Positions 29,606 to 38,534 of a stretch of 61,139 bases of DNA are shown here, piece by piece. Numbering within the stretch: the first letter of the stretch is position 1; each line of letters begins with the position of its first letter. This DNA is from Bacteroidales bacterium (GTDB lineage: Bacteria; Bacteroidota; Bacteroidia; Bacteroidales; Bacteroidaceae): contig JAATGU010000066.1 of NCBI GenBank assembly GCA_015654535.1, forward strand, positions 1 through 61,139. The letters are read 5' to 3'. The notes beneath the pieces are model-generated. The model saw nothing but the letters and a program-made list of their open reading frames with translations, was not told where the DNA came from and did not search any database. The position numbers were made by a program, and so were the translations under genes.

Positions 29606-31303
29606 TTAGTATCCCAACAACATGTTTGTTACCGTTCCGCCCGCAGGAGTCATCGGATAAACCATCCCTTTTTCTATCACTTCAACTTCAAGGAGAAAAG
29701 ACCCTTCTGTCTGTAACATTTCCTGAATAGCCTCATCCAATTCTTCCCGCAAATGTACCGTTCTTCCTTTTATACCATAAGCGGAAGCAATAGCAACATA
29801 ATTAGGATTCTTCATGGGTGTGGAAGAATAGCGTTCTTTAAAAAATAGTTCTTGCCATTGACGTACCATACCAAGATAACTGTTATTCAACAGAATAATT
29901 TTCACTCCAATATTCGTTTCAAGAATAGTACCCAGTTCCTGAATAGTCATTTGTAAACCACCGTCACCGCAAAACAGACAAACAGTTCTACCTGGTGCGC
30001 CAAATGCCGCACCTATCGCAGCAGGAAGCCCAAATCCCATGGTTCCTAAACCGCCCGATGTTACCACGCTACGTTTTTTTGTAAACTGAAAATACCGAGC
30101 TGCTATCATTTGATTTTGTCCCACATCAGTTGCCATTATAGCCTCATGATGCGTCGCCTTAGAAACCTTATCTACCACTTCTCCCATGGTAATAGGGCCA
30201 TCAGTAGGGTAAAGTTCGCCATCAATAACAGATTTATATTCCAGCTCTTCACTGGCTTTAAAACTATCCAACCATTCCTTATGAGTATTTTTTTTCAGCT
30301 GTGCCGTTACCGCTGCAAGCGTTTCTTTGCAGTTTCCAATCACAGCTACAGTTGTTTTTACATTCTTATCAATCTCAGCCGGATCTATATCGAAATGAAT
30401 AATCTTTGCCTGCTTAGCATAAGTATTTAAATCTCCGGTAACCCTGTCATCAAAACGCATGCCGATGGCAATAAGAACATCACATTCATTTGTTTTCACA
30501 TTTGGTCCCAAATTACCATGCATCCCCAACATTCCTTTATTCAAAGAATGGGCCGTAGGCAAGGCGGAAAGTCCCAATAAAGTACATCCGGCAGGAATAT
30601 CCGCTTTTTCAAGGAATTCCATCAGTTCAGTCTGAGCCTCACCAAGTTCTACTCCTTGTCCTACCAATGCTAATGGTTTCTTAGCCGAATTAATGAGTTG
30701 GGCAGCCGCACAAACCGCTTCTTCATCTAAATCAAGCACCGGTTGATAGCTACTAATAAAATCTATTGTCTGAGGTTTATAATCTACTTTCTCTATCTGA
30801 GCATTCTTGGCAAAGTCCAACACCACTGGTCCAGGTCTGCCGCTTCTTGCAATATAGAAGGCCCGAGCCACTGCCCAAGCAATGTCTTCGGCCCGGCGAA
30901 TTTGATAACACCATTTTGCAATAGGCTGAGTTAAACTCACTAAATCAATTTCCTGAAAGGCATCTGTTCCTAGTAGAGCAGCAGTAACCTGACCCGAAAT
31001 AACGACCATCGGCGTACTATCAAGCATTGCGTCTCCAATTCCCGTAATAGCGTTGGTAGCTCCAGGTCCACTGGTTACCAAACAAACTCCGACCTTTCCT
31101 GAAACCCTTGCGAATCCCTGAGCTGCATGAGTAGCTCCTTGTTCGTGACGAGCAAGCACATGATTCAATTCCTGTCTATGATCATATAAACAATCATATA
31201 CAGGCATAATTGCTCCCCCGGGATATCCAAAAATAGTATCTACGCCTTCCTTTATTAAGGAACGGATCAATGCTTCCGAACCTGTAATTAGTTGTTTATC
31301 CAT
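29606..31303 (-). CDS. ilvB: Acetolactate synthase large (catalytic) subunit
   Basis: This 565-residue thiamine-diphosphate enzyme has the N-terminal GYPGGAIMPVYDCLYD and catalytic Glu in LARHEQGATHAAQGFAR. The central FAD-binding region is GMRFDDRVTGD. The C-terminal ThDP motif is GDGGLQMTIQELGT...NN. It condenses pyruvate with pyruvate or 2-oxobutyrate. It lies 26 bp downstream of ilvD and 10 bp upstream of ilvN on the minus strand. Confidence 0.95.
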   Translation of the reverse strand: MDKQLITGSEALIRSLIKEGVDTIFGYPGGAIMPVYDCLYDHRQELNHVLARHEQGATHAAQGFARVSGKVGVCLVTSGPGATNAITGIGDAMLDSTPMVVISGQVTAALLGTDAFQEIDLVSLTQPIAKWCYQIRRAEDIAWAVARAFYIARSGRPGPVVLDFAKNAQIEKVDYKPQTIDFISSYQPVLDLDEEAVCAAAQLINSAKKPLALVGQGVELGEAQTELMEFLEKADIPAGCTLLGLSALPTAHSLNKGMLGMHGNLGPNVKTNECDVLIAIGMRFDDRVTGDLNTYAKQAKIIHFDIDPAEIDKNVKTTVAVIGNCKETLAAVTAQLKKNTHKEWLDSFKASEELEYKSVIDGELYPTDGPITMGEVVDKVSKATHHEAIMATDVGQNQMIAARYFQFTKKRSVVTSGGLGTMGFGLPAAIGAAFGAPGRTVCLFCGDGGLQMTIQELGTILETNIGVKIILLNNSYLGMVRQWQELFFKERYSSTPMKNPNYVAIASAYGIKGRTVHLREELDEAIQEMLQTEGSFLLEVEVIEKGMVYPMTPAGGTVTNMLLGY

Positions 31304-31329
31304 ATTAATTGACGCGTTAGTTTGTTTTA

Positions 31330-33159
31330 TTATATTAATCTAACCGCACCTTTATCCGCTGAACTTACCATACTTGCGTAAGCTTTCAGACTCTTAGGAA
31401 CATTGCGTTCCCGCAAAGGAGCAGTAAAAGCTTTATTTCCTCTTTCCATCTCTACTGAACGACGGGCGCTCAGTACTTCATCACTTAATTTCACATTAAT
31501 ACTTCTCTCAGGAATATTTATCTCAATCAGATCACCGTCTTTTATCAATCCGATATTCCCTCCCGCAGCAGCTTCCGGTGAAACGTGCCCGATACTTAAT
31601 CCCGAAGTTCCTCCACTAAAACGACCATCGGTAATTAAAGCACATTCCTTGCCCAAATGTTTAGACTTTATGTAAGAAGTAGGATATAACATCTCTTGCA
31701 TACCCGGCCCACCTTTGGGTCCTTCATAAATAATCACCACTACATCTCCTGAGACAACTTTCCCTTTAAGAACCCCTTCACAAGCAGCATCCTGAGAATC
31801 AAAGACCTTTGCCGGTCCCGTAAATTTCCAAATACTTTCATCCACACCAGCCGTCTTCACTACACAGCCATCTTGTGCAATATTTCCCTTGAGAACAGCC
31901 AGACCGCCATCTTTTGAATAAGCATTGGCAACAGAACGAATGCAACCATTTTCACGATCCGTATCAAGCTCTTTATAATAGGTATCCTGGGATCCTAATA
32001 CTAAATTGAATTTACCGGCAGCAGCACTCTTGTATTTTTTAATGGCTTCCTCACAAACATGCGGGCTGGTTACAGAATATTTATCTATAGCCTCTGCAAG
32101 TGTCATCCCATCAATCCGAGTCACTTGAGTGTAAATTAAACCAGCCGCGGTTAGTTCTGCTAAAATAGAAATAATTCCTCCGGCGCGATTTACATCTTGA
32201 ATATGATATTTTTGTGTATTTGGAGCTACTTTACACAAACAAGGTGTTTTGCGTGAAAGAGCATCAATATCACTCATAGCAAACTCAACTTCTGCTTCAT
32301 GAGCAATAGCAAGAAGATGAAGAACCGTATTTGTTGAACCTCCCATAGCAATATCCAATGTCATTGCATTTAAGAATGCAGAGCGGGTGGCAATACTTCT
32401 AGGCAATATACTTTCGTCACCGTCCTGATAATATCTATAAGTGTTCTTTACAATCAATTTTGCCGCCTCTTCAAAGAGTTTGGTTCTATTTGCATGAGTA
32501 GCGACAATAGTCCCGTTTCCAGGTAACGCCAAACCGATTGCTTCATTCAAGCAATTCATGGAATTAGCCGTAAACATACCCGAACAGCAACCACAAGTGG
32601 GACAAGCTGACTTTTCTATGCTGGCAACCTGTTCATCACTTATACTTTCATCGGCCGACTTAATCATCGCATCAATTAAATCCAAATGCTCACCATTTAG
32701 TTCTCCGGCCTCCATTGGTCCTCCAGAAACAAAGACAGTGGGAATATTAATCCTCATAGCTGCCATCAGCATTCCAGGAGTAATTTTATCACAGTTGCTA
32801 ATGCATACCATTGCATCCGCCTTATGGCCATTGACCATATATTCCACACTATCAGCAATGATATCACGGGAAGGAAGAGAATAAAGCATACCATCATGCC
32901 CCATTGCAATTCCGTCGTCAATAGCTATCGTATTAAATTCGGCTGCAAAGCAACCTAGTTTTTCTATCTCAGCTTTAACTTGCTGGCCTATATTATGTAA
33001 GTGAACATGTCCGGGTACAAATTGAGTAAACGAATTTACGATTGCAATAATTGGCTTTCCCAATTGCTCTTCTGTCATACCATTGGCTTTCCAAAGAGCT
33101 CTTGCTCCTGCCATTCTACGACCTTGTGTACTAGATGAACTACGTAACTGCTTTTTCAT
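31330..33159 (-). CDS. ilvD: Dihydroxy-acid dehydratase
   Basis: This 609-residue protein of the IlvD/EDD family has cysteines in [12 protein letters not shown] and [19 protein letters not shown] that bind the Fe-S cluster. The C-terminal swivel segment is [25 protein letters not shown]. It dehydrates the dihydroxy-acids to the 2-keto acids of valine and isoleucine. It is the first structural gene of the ilv operon, 14 bp after the attenuator T-run, and so is directly under the leader-peptide control described upstream. Confidence 0.95.
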   Translation of the reverse strand: MKKQLRSSSSTQGRRMAGARALWKANGMTEEQLGKPIIAIVNSFTQFVPGHVHLHNIGQQVKAEIEKLGCFAAEFNTIAIDDGIAMGHDGMLYSLPSRDIIADSVEYMVNGHKADAMVCISNCDKITPGMLMAAMRINIPTVFVSGGPMEAGELNGEHLDLIDAMIKSADESISDEQVASIEKSACPTCGCCSGMFTANSMNCLNEAIGLALPGNGTIVATHANRTKLFEEAAKLIVKNTYRYYQDGDESILPRSIATRSAFLNAMTLDIAMGGSTNTVLHLLAIAHEAEVEFAMSDIDALSRKTPCLCKVAPNTQKYHIQDVNRAGGIISILAELTAAGLIYTQVTRIDGMTLAEAIDKYSVTSPHVCEEAIKKYKSAAAGKFNLVLGSQDTYYKELDTDRENGCIRSVANAYSKDGGLAVLKGNIAQDGCVVKTAGVDESIWKFTGPAKVFDSQDAACEGVLKGKVVSGDVVVIIYEGPKGGPGMQEMLYPTSYIKSKHLGKECALITDGRFSGGTSGLSIGHVSPEAAAGGNIGLIKDGDLIEINIPERSINVKLSDEVLSARRSVEMERGNKAFTAPLRERNVPKSLKAYASMVSSADKGAVRLI

Positions 33160-33173
33160 TTTTCTATTTAATT

Positions 33174-33253
33174 AAAAAGCCTCTCTCAACTGAATGAGAA
33201 AGGCTCCAAATAATATTTTATAGTATGACTAAACCATACATAACCTTTCTCAT
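33174..33253 (-). promoter_or_regulatory. Transcription attenuator of the ilv operon
   Basis: On the minus strand segment 3 (33194-33205, AGCCTTTCTCAT) and segment 4 (33178-33188, TGAGAGAGGCT) form an 11-bp terminator stem (one G-U) followed by TTTTT. Segment 2 (33242-33253, ATGAGAAAGGTT), which overlaps the leader-peptide stop, can instead pair with all of segment 3 to form an antiterminator. Segment 1 (33294-33300, CTTTCTC), inside the leader reading frame, can pair with GAGAAAG of segment 2. This is the full 1-2-3-4 set of a ribosome-mediated attenuator. Ribosome stalling at Ile, Leu or Val codons would favour 2:3 and read-through. Confidence 0.85.
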
Positions 33254-33324
33254 GCTCTTGATTGGACCACCACGAGGCGAATAATATGCACCAGAGAAAG
33301 ATTAATAGATATAATAGAATTCAT
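33250..33324 (-). CDS. ilv operon leader peptide (24 residues)
   Basis: The ATG at 33322-33324 opens a 24-codon frame that ends in TGA at 33250-33252. Twelve residues are branched-chain: Ile at 4, 5, 7, 14 and 15, Leu at 9, 11 and 17, and Val at 12, 18, 19 and 20. It ends LVVVQSRA. The frame sits about 18 nt after the predicted transcript start, its codons cover attenuator segment 1 and its stop overlaps segment 2. It is too short for usual gene callers. The role is to sense charged tRNA for Ile, Leu and Val. Confidence 0.85.
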   Translation of the reverse strand: MNSIISINLSLVHIIRLVVVQSRA

Positions 33325-33348
33325 ACTACTTGTTCTTAAATAACGCTG

Positions 33349-33379
33349 CAAAGTTACTTGCTTTTTTATAACTGCCAAA
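33349..33379 (-). promoter_or_regulatory. Promoter of the ilv operon
   Basis: On the minus strand the -7 box TAACTTTG (33349-33356) and the -33 box TTTG (33376-33379) are 19 bp apart, a full match to the Bacteroidetes consensus. It lies 24 bp upstream of the leader-peptide ATG. From here to about 33620 (the next promoter) the intergenic DNA is AT-rich with nothing I can support. Confidence 0.8.
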
Positions 33380-33624
33380 CAAATCGAATAAAAAAAACAC
33401 CTAAATATTTATAATCGTAAGAAATATACTCCTAATTATCCTATTTTATCACTTAAATCTCTATAAAAAGACAAAGAGGAAAAACTATCATGATAGAAAA
33501 GAATGAAAAGCAGCAGGAAAGAAGAAATTTATTCCTCCTCAAAAAGTGGCAAGTAATAATTCACAAAAAGGACTTAATAAACTGAAAATAATTTGCGGCA
33601 AGTATGGAGAGAATAAATAATTCG

Positions 33625-33632
33625 TATCTTTG
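33625..33632 (+). promoter_or_regulatory. -7 box for the SlyD/FKBP gene
   Basis: TATCTTTG fits TAnnTTTG and lies about 48 bp upstream of the ATG. No clear TTTG is present at the -33 spacing, so support rests on the -7 box alone. Confidence 0.5.
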
Positions 33633-33679
33633 CAAACTCTAATCAAATTTTAAAATTATTAACTAAGTAAAGAGAATAG

Positions 33680-34279
33680 ATGGAAACAACACCTAACAAA
33701 CTCATCATCGTTTCATACGAATTATATGTTACTGAAGATGGAGAAAGAGACCTAGTAGAGAAAGCGACTAAGGAACAACCTTTTCAATTTATCTCAGGAC
33801 TAGGCACTACATTAGATGCATTTGAAAATCAACTAAAGGACCTCAGTGTAGGAGATAAATTTGAATTTACCGTTCCTTGCGCTGAAGGATATGGCGAATA
33901 CAACGATGAGCATGTAATTGATCTTCCTAAAAATGTGTTTGAAGTAAATGGCAAATTTGACGCTGAGCGCATCTTTGCAGGGAATGTGGTTCCTTTAATG
34001 GACGCAGATGGAAACAAGATGAATGCTTCCGTTGTAGAAGTTTCTGATGAAACAGTAAAAGTAGACATGAACCATCCATTGGCAGGTGGTGACTTAACTT
34101 TTATCGGCGAAATATTAGAATCTCGTGCAGCTACCAACGAAGAAATTCAGGGAATGATTAACCTGATGAGCGGAGAAGGCGGTTGCAGTTGCGGATGTGA
34201 CAGTTGCGGCGATGGTGACGATTGCGAATGTGGTGACAATGAAGACAAAAACTGCGATTGTGGTGGTCACTGTCATTAA
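33680..34279 (+). CDS. slyD: SlyD-like FKBP peptidyl-prolyl isomerase with Cys/His-rich tail
   Basis: This 199-residue protein has the SlyD pattern of an FKBP domain split by an insert-in-flap chaperone domain: LIIVSYELYV, then FISGLGTTLDAFENQLKDLSVGDKFEF, GYGEYNDEHVIDLPKNVF and MNHPLAGGDLTFIGEILE. The last 35 residues are almost only Gly, Cys, Asp, Glu and His, with many CxC and CxxC pairs (GGCSCGCDSCGDGD...CGGHCH). This is a metal-binding tail like that of SlyD, which binds nickel and other divalent metals. It is a single-gene unit closed by a bidirectional terminator. Confidence 0.9.
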   Translation: METTPNKLIIVSYELYVTEDGERDLVEKATKEQPFQFISGLGTTLDAFENQLKDLSVGDKFEFTVPCAEGYGEYNDEHVIDLPKNVFEVNGKFDAERIFAGNVVPLMDADGNKMNASVVEVSDETVKVDMNHPLAGGDLTFIGEILESRAATNEEIQGMINLMSGEGGCSCGCDSCGDGDDCECGDNEDKNCDCGGHCH

Positions 34280-34298
34280 ACAAGCATTTTAAACGAAT

Positions 34299-34346
34299 AA
34301 AAAGAAAGCACATAAAAGCATCCTGCCAAATGTGCTTTCTTTTTTA
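34299..34346. terminator. Bidirectional terminator between slyD and the NUDIX gene
   Basis: AAAGAAAGCACA (34301-34312) and TGTGCTTTCTTT (34331-34342) are perfect inverted repeats with A and T runs on the outer sides. It serves the two convergent genes. Confidence 0.85.
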
Positions 34347-34973
34347 TTAATCAACAATAACTTCTTTCGCAGGATTATGCTTATATTCAAACATTAAATC
34401 AATTTGGCTTTTTAATACTCTTTCCAAAGATAAAGGCGGTAGACTATTCTGATGAAAAAACCCTTTATCTAAAATATCAAATACCACATTAAAAGTCCCA
34501 CCCGTTATTCGGCATAAAATAAAAATCTTATATACATAATGTAAAGCCGGTGGATGATTGTGGCACTTTTGGTCTAAAACAGCTAATAATTTTATTGCCT
34601 CAACATCTAAACCGGTTTCCTCCTTTACTTCTTTTACCGCTACTTCTTTAGGAGAAAAACCAACATCAGCCCATCCTCCAGGCAATGACCAAGCCCCGTC
34701 CGCTTTTTCCTTTACCAATAAGATTTCATCATTGTTGTTGAACACAACAGCTCTGATATCTACCTTTGGGGTTACATAGTCTTTTTCCGGTTTAAAGCAA
34801 CCCTGTATTTCTGAAATATCATAGTGAGTTACTATGGCAGTCATAGTATGACTAATGTTTATTAATTCTTCATAACGCTCTGTATCGTATTCACTCAAAG
34901 AATAGACGAGGCCGTTTTGTGCTATTGCCCTGATCCTGTTTGCAATTTCAATCAATTCTTTTTCTGTATTCAT
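34347..34973 (-). CDS. NUDIX hydrolase with N-terminal NUDIX_N-type domain
   Basis: This 208-residue protein has an N-terminal helical domain (about 1-65) of the type found before NUDIX domains in some ADP-ribose or nucleotide hydrolases. The NUDIX domain starts with DIRAVVFNNNDEILLVKEK. The NUDIX box reads GGWADVGFSPKEVAVKEV followed by KEETGL, with Lys in place of the usual Arg of REUxEE. The catalytic glutamates are kept. The substrate, a nucleoside diphosphate linked to another group, is not predictable. It converges on slyD. Confidence 0.85.
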   Translation of the reverse strand: MNTEKELIEIANRIRAIAQNGLVYSLSEYDTERYEELINISHTMTAIVTHYDISEIQGCFKPEKDYVTPKVDIRAVVFNNNDEILLVKEKADGAWSLPGGWADVGFSPKEVAVKEVKEETGLDVEAIKLLAVLDQKCHNHPPALHYVYKIFILCRITGGTFNVVFDILDKGFFHQNSLPPLSLERVLKSQIDLMFEYKHNPAKEVIVD

Positions 34974-35135
34974 TTTTTTTATTTCGATTCACTAGCAAAG
35001 ATAAAAACTTTGCTATACAAAAAATAATAAGACCAGGATTATTCTGAAAGTTATAAAAAGAAAATTGATTTGAAATTATAAAAAATGATAATCCAAAAAA
35101 TGTGAAAGAAAAACAGATAATCAGAATTTTAAATA

Positions 35136-35143
35136 TAAATTTG
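35136..35143 (+). promoter_or_regulatory. -7 box upstream of the IbrAB-type cassette
   Basis: TAAATTTG fits TAnnTTTG and lies 48 bp before the first ATG of the four-gene cassette. I see no -33 TTTG. The rest of the gap 34974-35191 is AT-rich and otherwise empty. Confidence 0.4.
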
Positions 35144-35191
35144 TGAGAATCTATAGAGAATCTTTTTTATACAAAACAGAGATTAATTTTA

Positions 35192-36835
35192 ATGAACAAC
35201 ATACTCTTAGAACTTCAGTATAGAATAAAGGGTGCAAAATTATATGTATCAGAGCAAAGAGAAAGAGTCTATATTCCTTACTCCATAGACTATCTACGCC
35301 AAATAAAAACAAATGTTTTTTTTGAGGTTGTAAATGACCATCTAAAATTATTCGTCAATATATTCTCCGAAAATCATAGCGTTGAATGGTGCCGAAGCGA
35401 AGCTGAAAAGATAAAAAAAATCTTATCAGATCAGTTTTATGAGATCATTAACGATTGCGAACTAAAAAGGAAAAAAACTTCTCTTGATCTTCGATTAAAA
35501 GATGATGTATCACCAATTCTATACAATGCTGCTCCTCATCTGAAAAAAGCAATCAGTTTTCTATGCAATATGAAGGTATCAGCCTTGTTTGCTGATTTCT
35601 CCTCTGAGAGAGAGCTCATCGCAATACGCCTTGCACAGAGCCGCTATAAAGCCCATAAAATAAGTAAACTGCACATCTTTCTTCCTTTATGTATGATAAA
35701 TAAATTCCAGATAAATTTATTGTCATTATGGAAAAACAGTCCAATCCCGATACTTTATTCCGGAATTGAAAGCATGAGCCATAACAACAGGGCGTACCTG
35801 AAAGCGTTGGAATATACGGATTCGGAAACAATGCTCATTGTCGACGAATGCCACATGATGAAATCTCCTCATGCACTTCGTTCCATACGAATTGTAGAAA
35901 TAGCACAAAGGTGCAGTTACAAACTGATCATGACAAAATCTCCGATTGTTAATAATATCCACGACGTATACATGCAATATAAAATTTTAAGCGACCGCAT
36001 TCTTGGATATAGCCGTTGGGATGAATTTAGCAAAATGCATGTTATTTTGGGAGGTATAGGAGGGAATCAAATATTGGGATACAAAAACCTTTCCTATCTG
36101 GTGAGTATGGCTGAAGCTTATACATATGCGATAGACACGGAAGAGACTCTGCAACAAACATTTTTATCTACATCAACATATGTCTGCTATCTTAATGAAT
36201 GCCAAAAGTACCATTACAGACGAAAGAAAAACGAATTACTTTCTCTGATAAATAAAAATGAGATACAGATCTATGATATTTTCAGAATCCTCACAGAAAT
36301 GCAGAAAATTGTCTGTGGATACCTACGGGAAAAAGATAAAAAGACAGAATTCCTTGGCACTAATAAATATATATTGCTTGACAAACATATAGGAAACGGG
36401 CAATGCATCATTTTTTGCAAATTTCTTTTTGAAGTTGATATACTCACAAAACATCTTGGACAGGAAAGTTGCGCTGTTTTTAGTGGGAAGAATAAAAAAC
36501 AGAGGCAAGGAGAGAAAGGACTGTTCTTAAAAGGCCAGAAACAATATTTTATATCAACCATGGGAATCAGTAAAATAGATTTGGATGATCTACAGGAGTG
36601 TTGTCACTTCATCTTCTTCAGCATCTCATTTAAATATTTAGAATATAGGCAATGCATAGCGTACATAAAAAAGAAAGGGATAAAAAATCCGATATTGGTG
36701 GAACGTTTTATTACCGATTCGGGCATTGATCGTAAAATTGTAGAGAATTTAGCTCGTAAAGGAAAACTAGCAAGTGAAGTTCAGGAATTATTTATCAATA
36801 AAACGAAACTCAAGAATTTTATAAGAAGTTTATAA
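35192..36835 (+). CDS. SNF2-like (superfamily 2) protein with degenerate ATPase motifs
   Basis: This 547-residue protein follows the SNF2 helicase layout. The region matching motif I (about 134-145, ADFSSERELIAI) lacks the Walker A Gly-Lys-Thr. Motif II is kept (IVDECH, DECH at 218-221). The motif III region reads KLIMTKSP rather than TGTP. Motif IV is CIIFCKFLFEVD (405-416). The motif V/VI region (about 450-500) lacks the usual glycines and arginine fingers. It is therefore probably inactive as an ATPase and may act as a DNA-binding or scaffold subunit. It is the first gene of a cassette, 14 bp before a GNAT-like gene. The SNF2 relation is inferred from motif order, not strong identity. Confidence 0.7.
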   Translation: MNNILLELQYRIKGAKLYVSEQRERVYIPYSIDYLRQIKTNVFFEVVNDHLKLFVNIFSENHSVEWCRSEAEKIKKILSDQFYEIINDCELKRKKTSLDLRLKDDVSPILYNAAPHLKKAISFLCNMKVSALFADFSSERELIAIRLAQSRYKAHKISKLHIFLPLCMINKFQINLLSLWKNSPIPILYSGIESMSHNNRAYLKALEYTDSETMLIVDECHMMKSPHALRSIRIVEIAQRCSYKLIMTKSPIVNNIHDVYMQYKILSDRILGYSRWDEFSKMHVILGGIGGNQILGYKNLSYLVSMAEAYTYAIDTEETLQQTFLSTSTYVCYLNECQKYHYRRKKNELLSLINKNEIQIYDIFRILTEMQKIVCGYLREKDKKTEFLGTNKYILLDKHIGNGQCIIFCKFLFEVDILTKHLGQESCAVFSGKNKKQRQGEKGLFLKGQKQYFISTMGISKIDLDDLQECCHFIFFSISFKYLEYRQCIAYIKKKGIKNPILVERFITDSGIDRKIVENLARKGKLASEVQELFINKTKLKNFIRSL

Positions 36836-36849
36836 TCAAAACAGAAGAT

Positions 36850-37230
36850 ATGGCAATAGAAAAAATATTTGGATTCGATCAGCATCTGTACCATTTGATT
36901 GCTCCTTTTGTAATGAACCCGGAAGTTATCCGCCTGAATGGAGGATACCCTTTTAAAAACAGCGAGGACCACGTCTGGTATGTGCTTATTGCTGAAAAGA
37001 ATATGGTCAAAGGCTTTATTTCCCTTGTAGGGAATAAACTGTGTAATGATTTTACCTGGCAGGACAATGATGTGCTTGAACAACTGATCCAAAGAGCCGT
37101 AATGGACGTAGAAAAAGGCTCAAATATCACGTTTATAGCTGATTCGCACGACCTGCCTTTGCTTGAAAAACTAGGATTCTCTATGGTGAAACAAGGTACG
37201 AAATATTTCAAAATGTCTAAAAAGGTATGA
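36850..37230 (+). CDS. GNAT-like acetyltransferase domain protein
   Basis: This 126-residue protein has a pattern that fits a short GNAT fold: a central VWYVLIAEKNMVKGFISL strand pair and a C-terminal LPLLEKLGFSMVKQGTKYFKM, like the GNAT signature in which a residue stacks before a LGF turn. The canonical acetyl-CoA P-loop (R/QxxGxG/A) is not obvious, so activity is uncertain. The stop codon overlaps the start of the PP-loop gene by 4 bp (ATGA), which shows tight coupling inside the cassette. Confidence 0.55.
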   Translation: MAIEKIFGFDQHLYHLIAPFVMNPEVIRLNGGYPFKNSEDHVWYVLIAEKNMVKGFISLVGNKLCNDFTWQDNDVLEQLIQRAVMDVEKGSNITFIADSHDLPLLEKLGFSMVKQGTKYFKMSKKV

Positions 37231-38534
37231 AAACTAATCCTACAAAAAATGTCTATGAGGCCGCTATGGAACGCATCGAATACATTTTTAATAATTTTGA
37301 TAATATTTATTTGTCATTTTCCGGAGGAAAAGACAGTGGTGTCATGCTCAATTTGGTACTTGACTATATGCGGACGCATCACATCAAACGGAAAATATCC
37401 GTTTTGTTTATCGACCTAGAAGCATTCTATAAAAAAACGATTGAATTTATAGAGAAAATGTACTTTGAAAATGCAGAACTCATTGATCCGTATTGGGTTT
37501 GTTTGCCAATGCTTACTACCAATGCCGTTTCCATGTATGAGCCCTTCTGGATATTCTGGGAGCCTGAAAAGAAGGACAAATGGGTCCGCGAAATGCCGGA
37601 GTATGATTTTATAATAAATCTGGAAAATAACCCTTTTGATTTTTATAAAAAGAACATGACCTTTGAAGAATTTATAGCTTTATTCGGAGATTGGTATGCC
37701 GACAAACATGGTGGTAAAAAAACAGCTTGTCTTGTTGGCATCCGTACAGACGAGAGTTTAAACAGGTATCGTGCAATAGCCAGAACCGACAAAGCTTCAT
37801 ACAACAGCAAAAACTATTCAACAAAAATAACAGATAAAACATATAATTTCTATCCCATTTATGATTGGAGAGTAGAAGATATCTGGACTTATAACGGGAA
37901 GTTTCATAAATTTTATAATAATATGTATGACCTGTTTTATAAAGCGGGAGTCTCTCTTTCTAAAATGAGGATCTGTGAGCCATATGGAGATGAACAAAAA
38001 GCCGGCTTAAACCTATTTAAAATTGTGGAACCGGAAACATGGATAAAAGTTGTGGATCGGGTTAGTGGCGCCAATTTTGGAAATATATATTGCGGGACAA
38101 AGGCCTTGGGAGCAAAAAGGATAAAACTCCCTGAAGGGCATAGCTGGAAAAGCTATTGCAAATTTCTATTAAAAACACTGCCTGCGGAAACAAGAAAAAT
38201 ATACATCAAAAAATTTGTTAAGTTTATACGCTATTGGAATAAAGTGGGCTCTCCGGTGAGTGATGAAGATATACTTCAATTAGATCCGGAAATGGTCGTC
38301 AATACCCATCAATTCAGTAACAGAGGTCTGAAAGATAAATACGTGGTTAAATTTTTGGAGATACCGGATGTTTTACCCGGGCTTGATAATAAAACAGATT
38401 TTCTTTCATGGAGACGCATGTGTATGGCCATTTTAAAAAACGACATTTCATGTGAATCTCTTTCATTTTCATTTACTAAACGGCAAGTATTAAGACAGCA
38501 AGAGCTTATCCGTAAATACAAAGAAATGCTATGA
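37227..38534 (+). CDS. IbrA-type PP-loop protein (PAPS-reductase-like, DUF3440)
   Basis: This 435-residue protein begins with an adenine-nucleotide alpha hydrolase domain with the PP-loop SFSGGKDSG (30-38) and a second nucleotide-contacting segment GIRTDESLNR (171-180). The C-terminal half includes RICEPYGDEQKAGLNLF and KALGAKRI, as I recall from IbrA-like proteins. The catalytic ECGLH-type cysteine tail of true PAPS reductases is absent, so it is not an assimilatory sulfate reductase. E. coli IbrA acts with IbrB in activation of prophage-borne eib genes, and DndC is another PP-loop relative. It overlaps both neighbours by 4 bp (ATGA). Confidence 0.85.
   Translation: MKTNPTKNVYEAAMERIEYIFNNFDNIYLSFSGGKDSGVMLNLVLDYMRTHHIKRKISVLFIDLEAFYKKTIEFIEKMYFENAELIDPYWVCLPMLTTNAVSMYEPFWIFWEPEKKDKWVREMPEYDFIINLENNPFDFYKKNMTFEEFIALFGDWYADKHGGKKTACLVGIRTDESLNRYRAIARTDKASYNSKNYSTKITDKTYNFYPIYDWRVEDIWTYNGKFHKFYNNMYDLFYKAGVSLSKMRICEPYGDEQKAGLNLFKIVEPETWIKVVDRVSGANFGNIYCGTKALGAKRIKLPEGHSWKSYCKFLLKTLPAETRKIYIKKFVKFIRYWNKVGSPVSDEDILQLDPEMVVNTHQFSNRGLKDKYVVKFLEIPDVLPGLDNKTDFLSWRRMCMAILKNDISCESLSFSFTKRQVLRQQELIRKYKEML

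Noticed and set aside
33490..33585. 31-codon plus-strand frame upstream of slyD
   Set aside because: It lies before the slyD promoter, is lysine-rich by AT bias and has no initiation signal.
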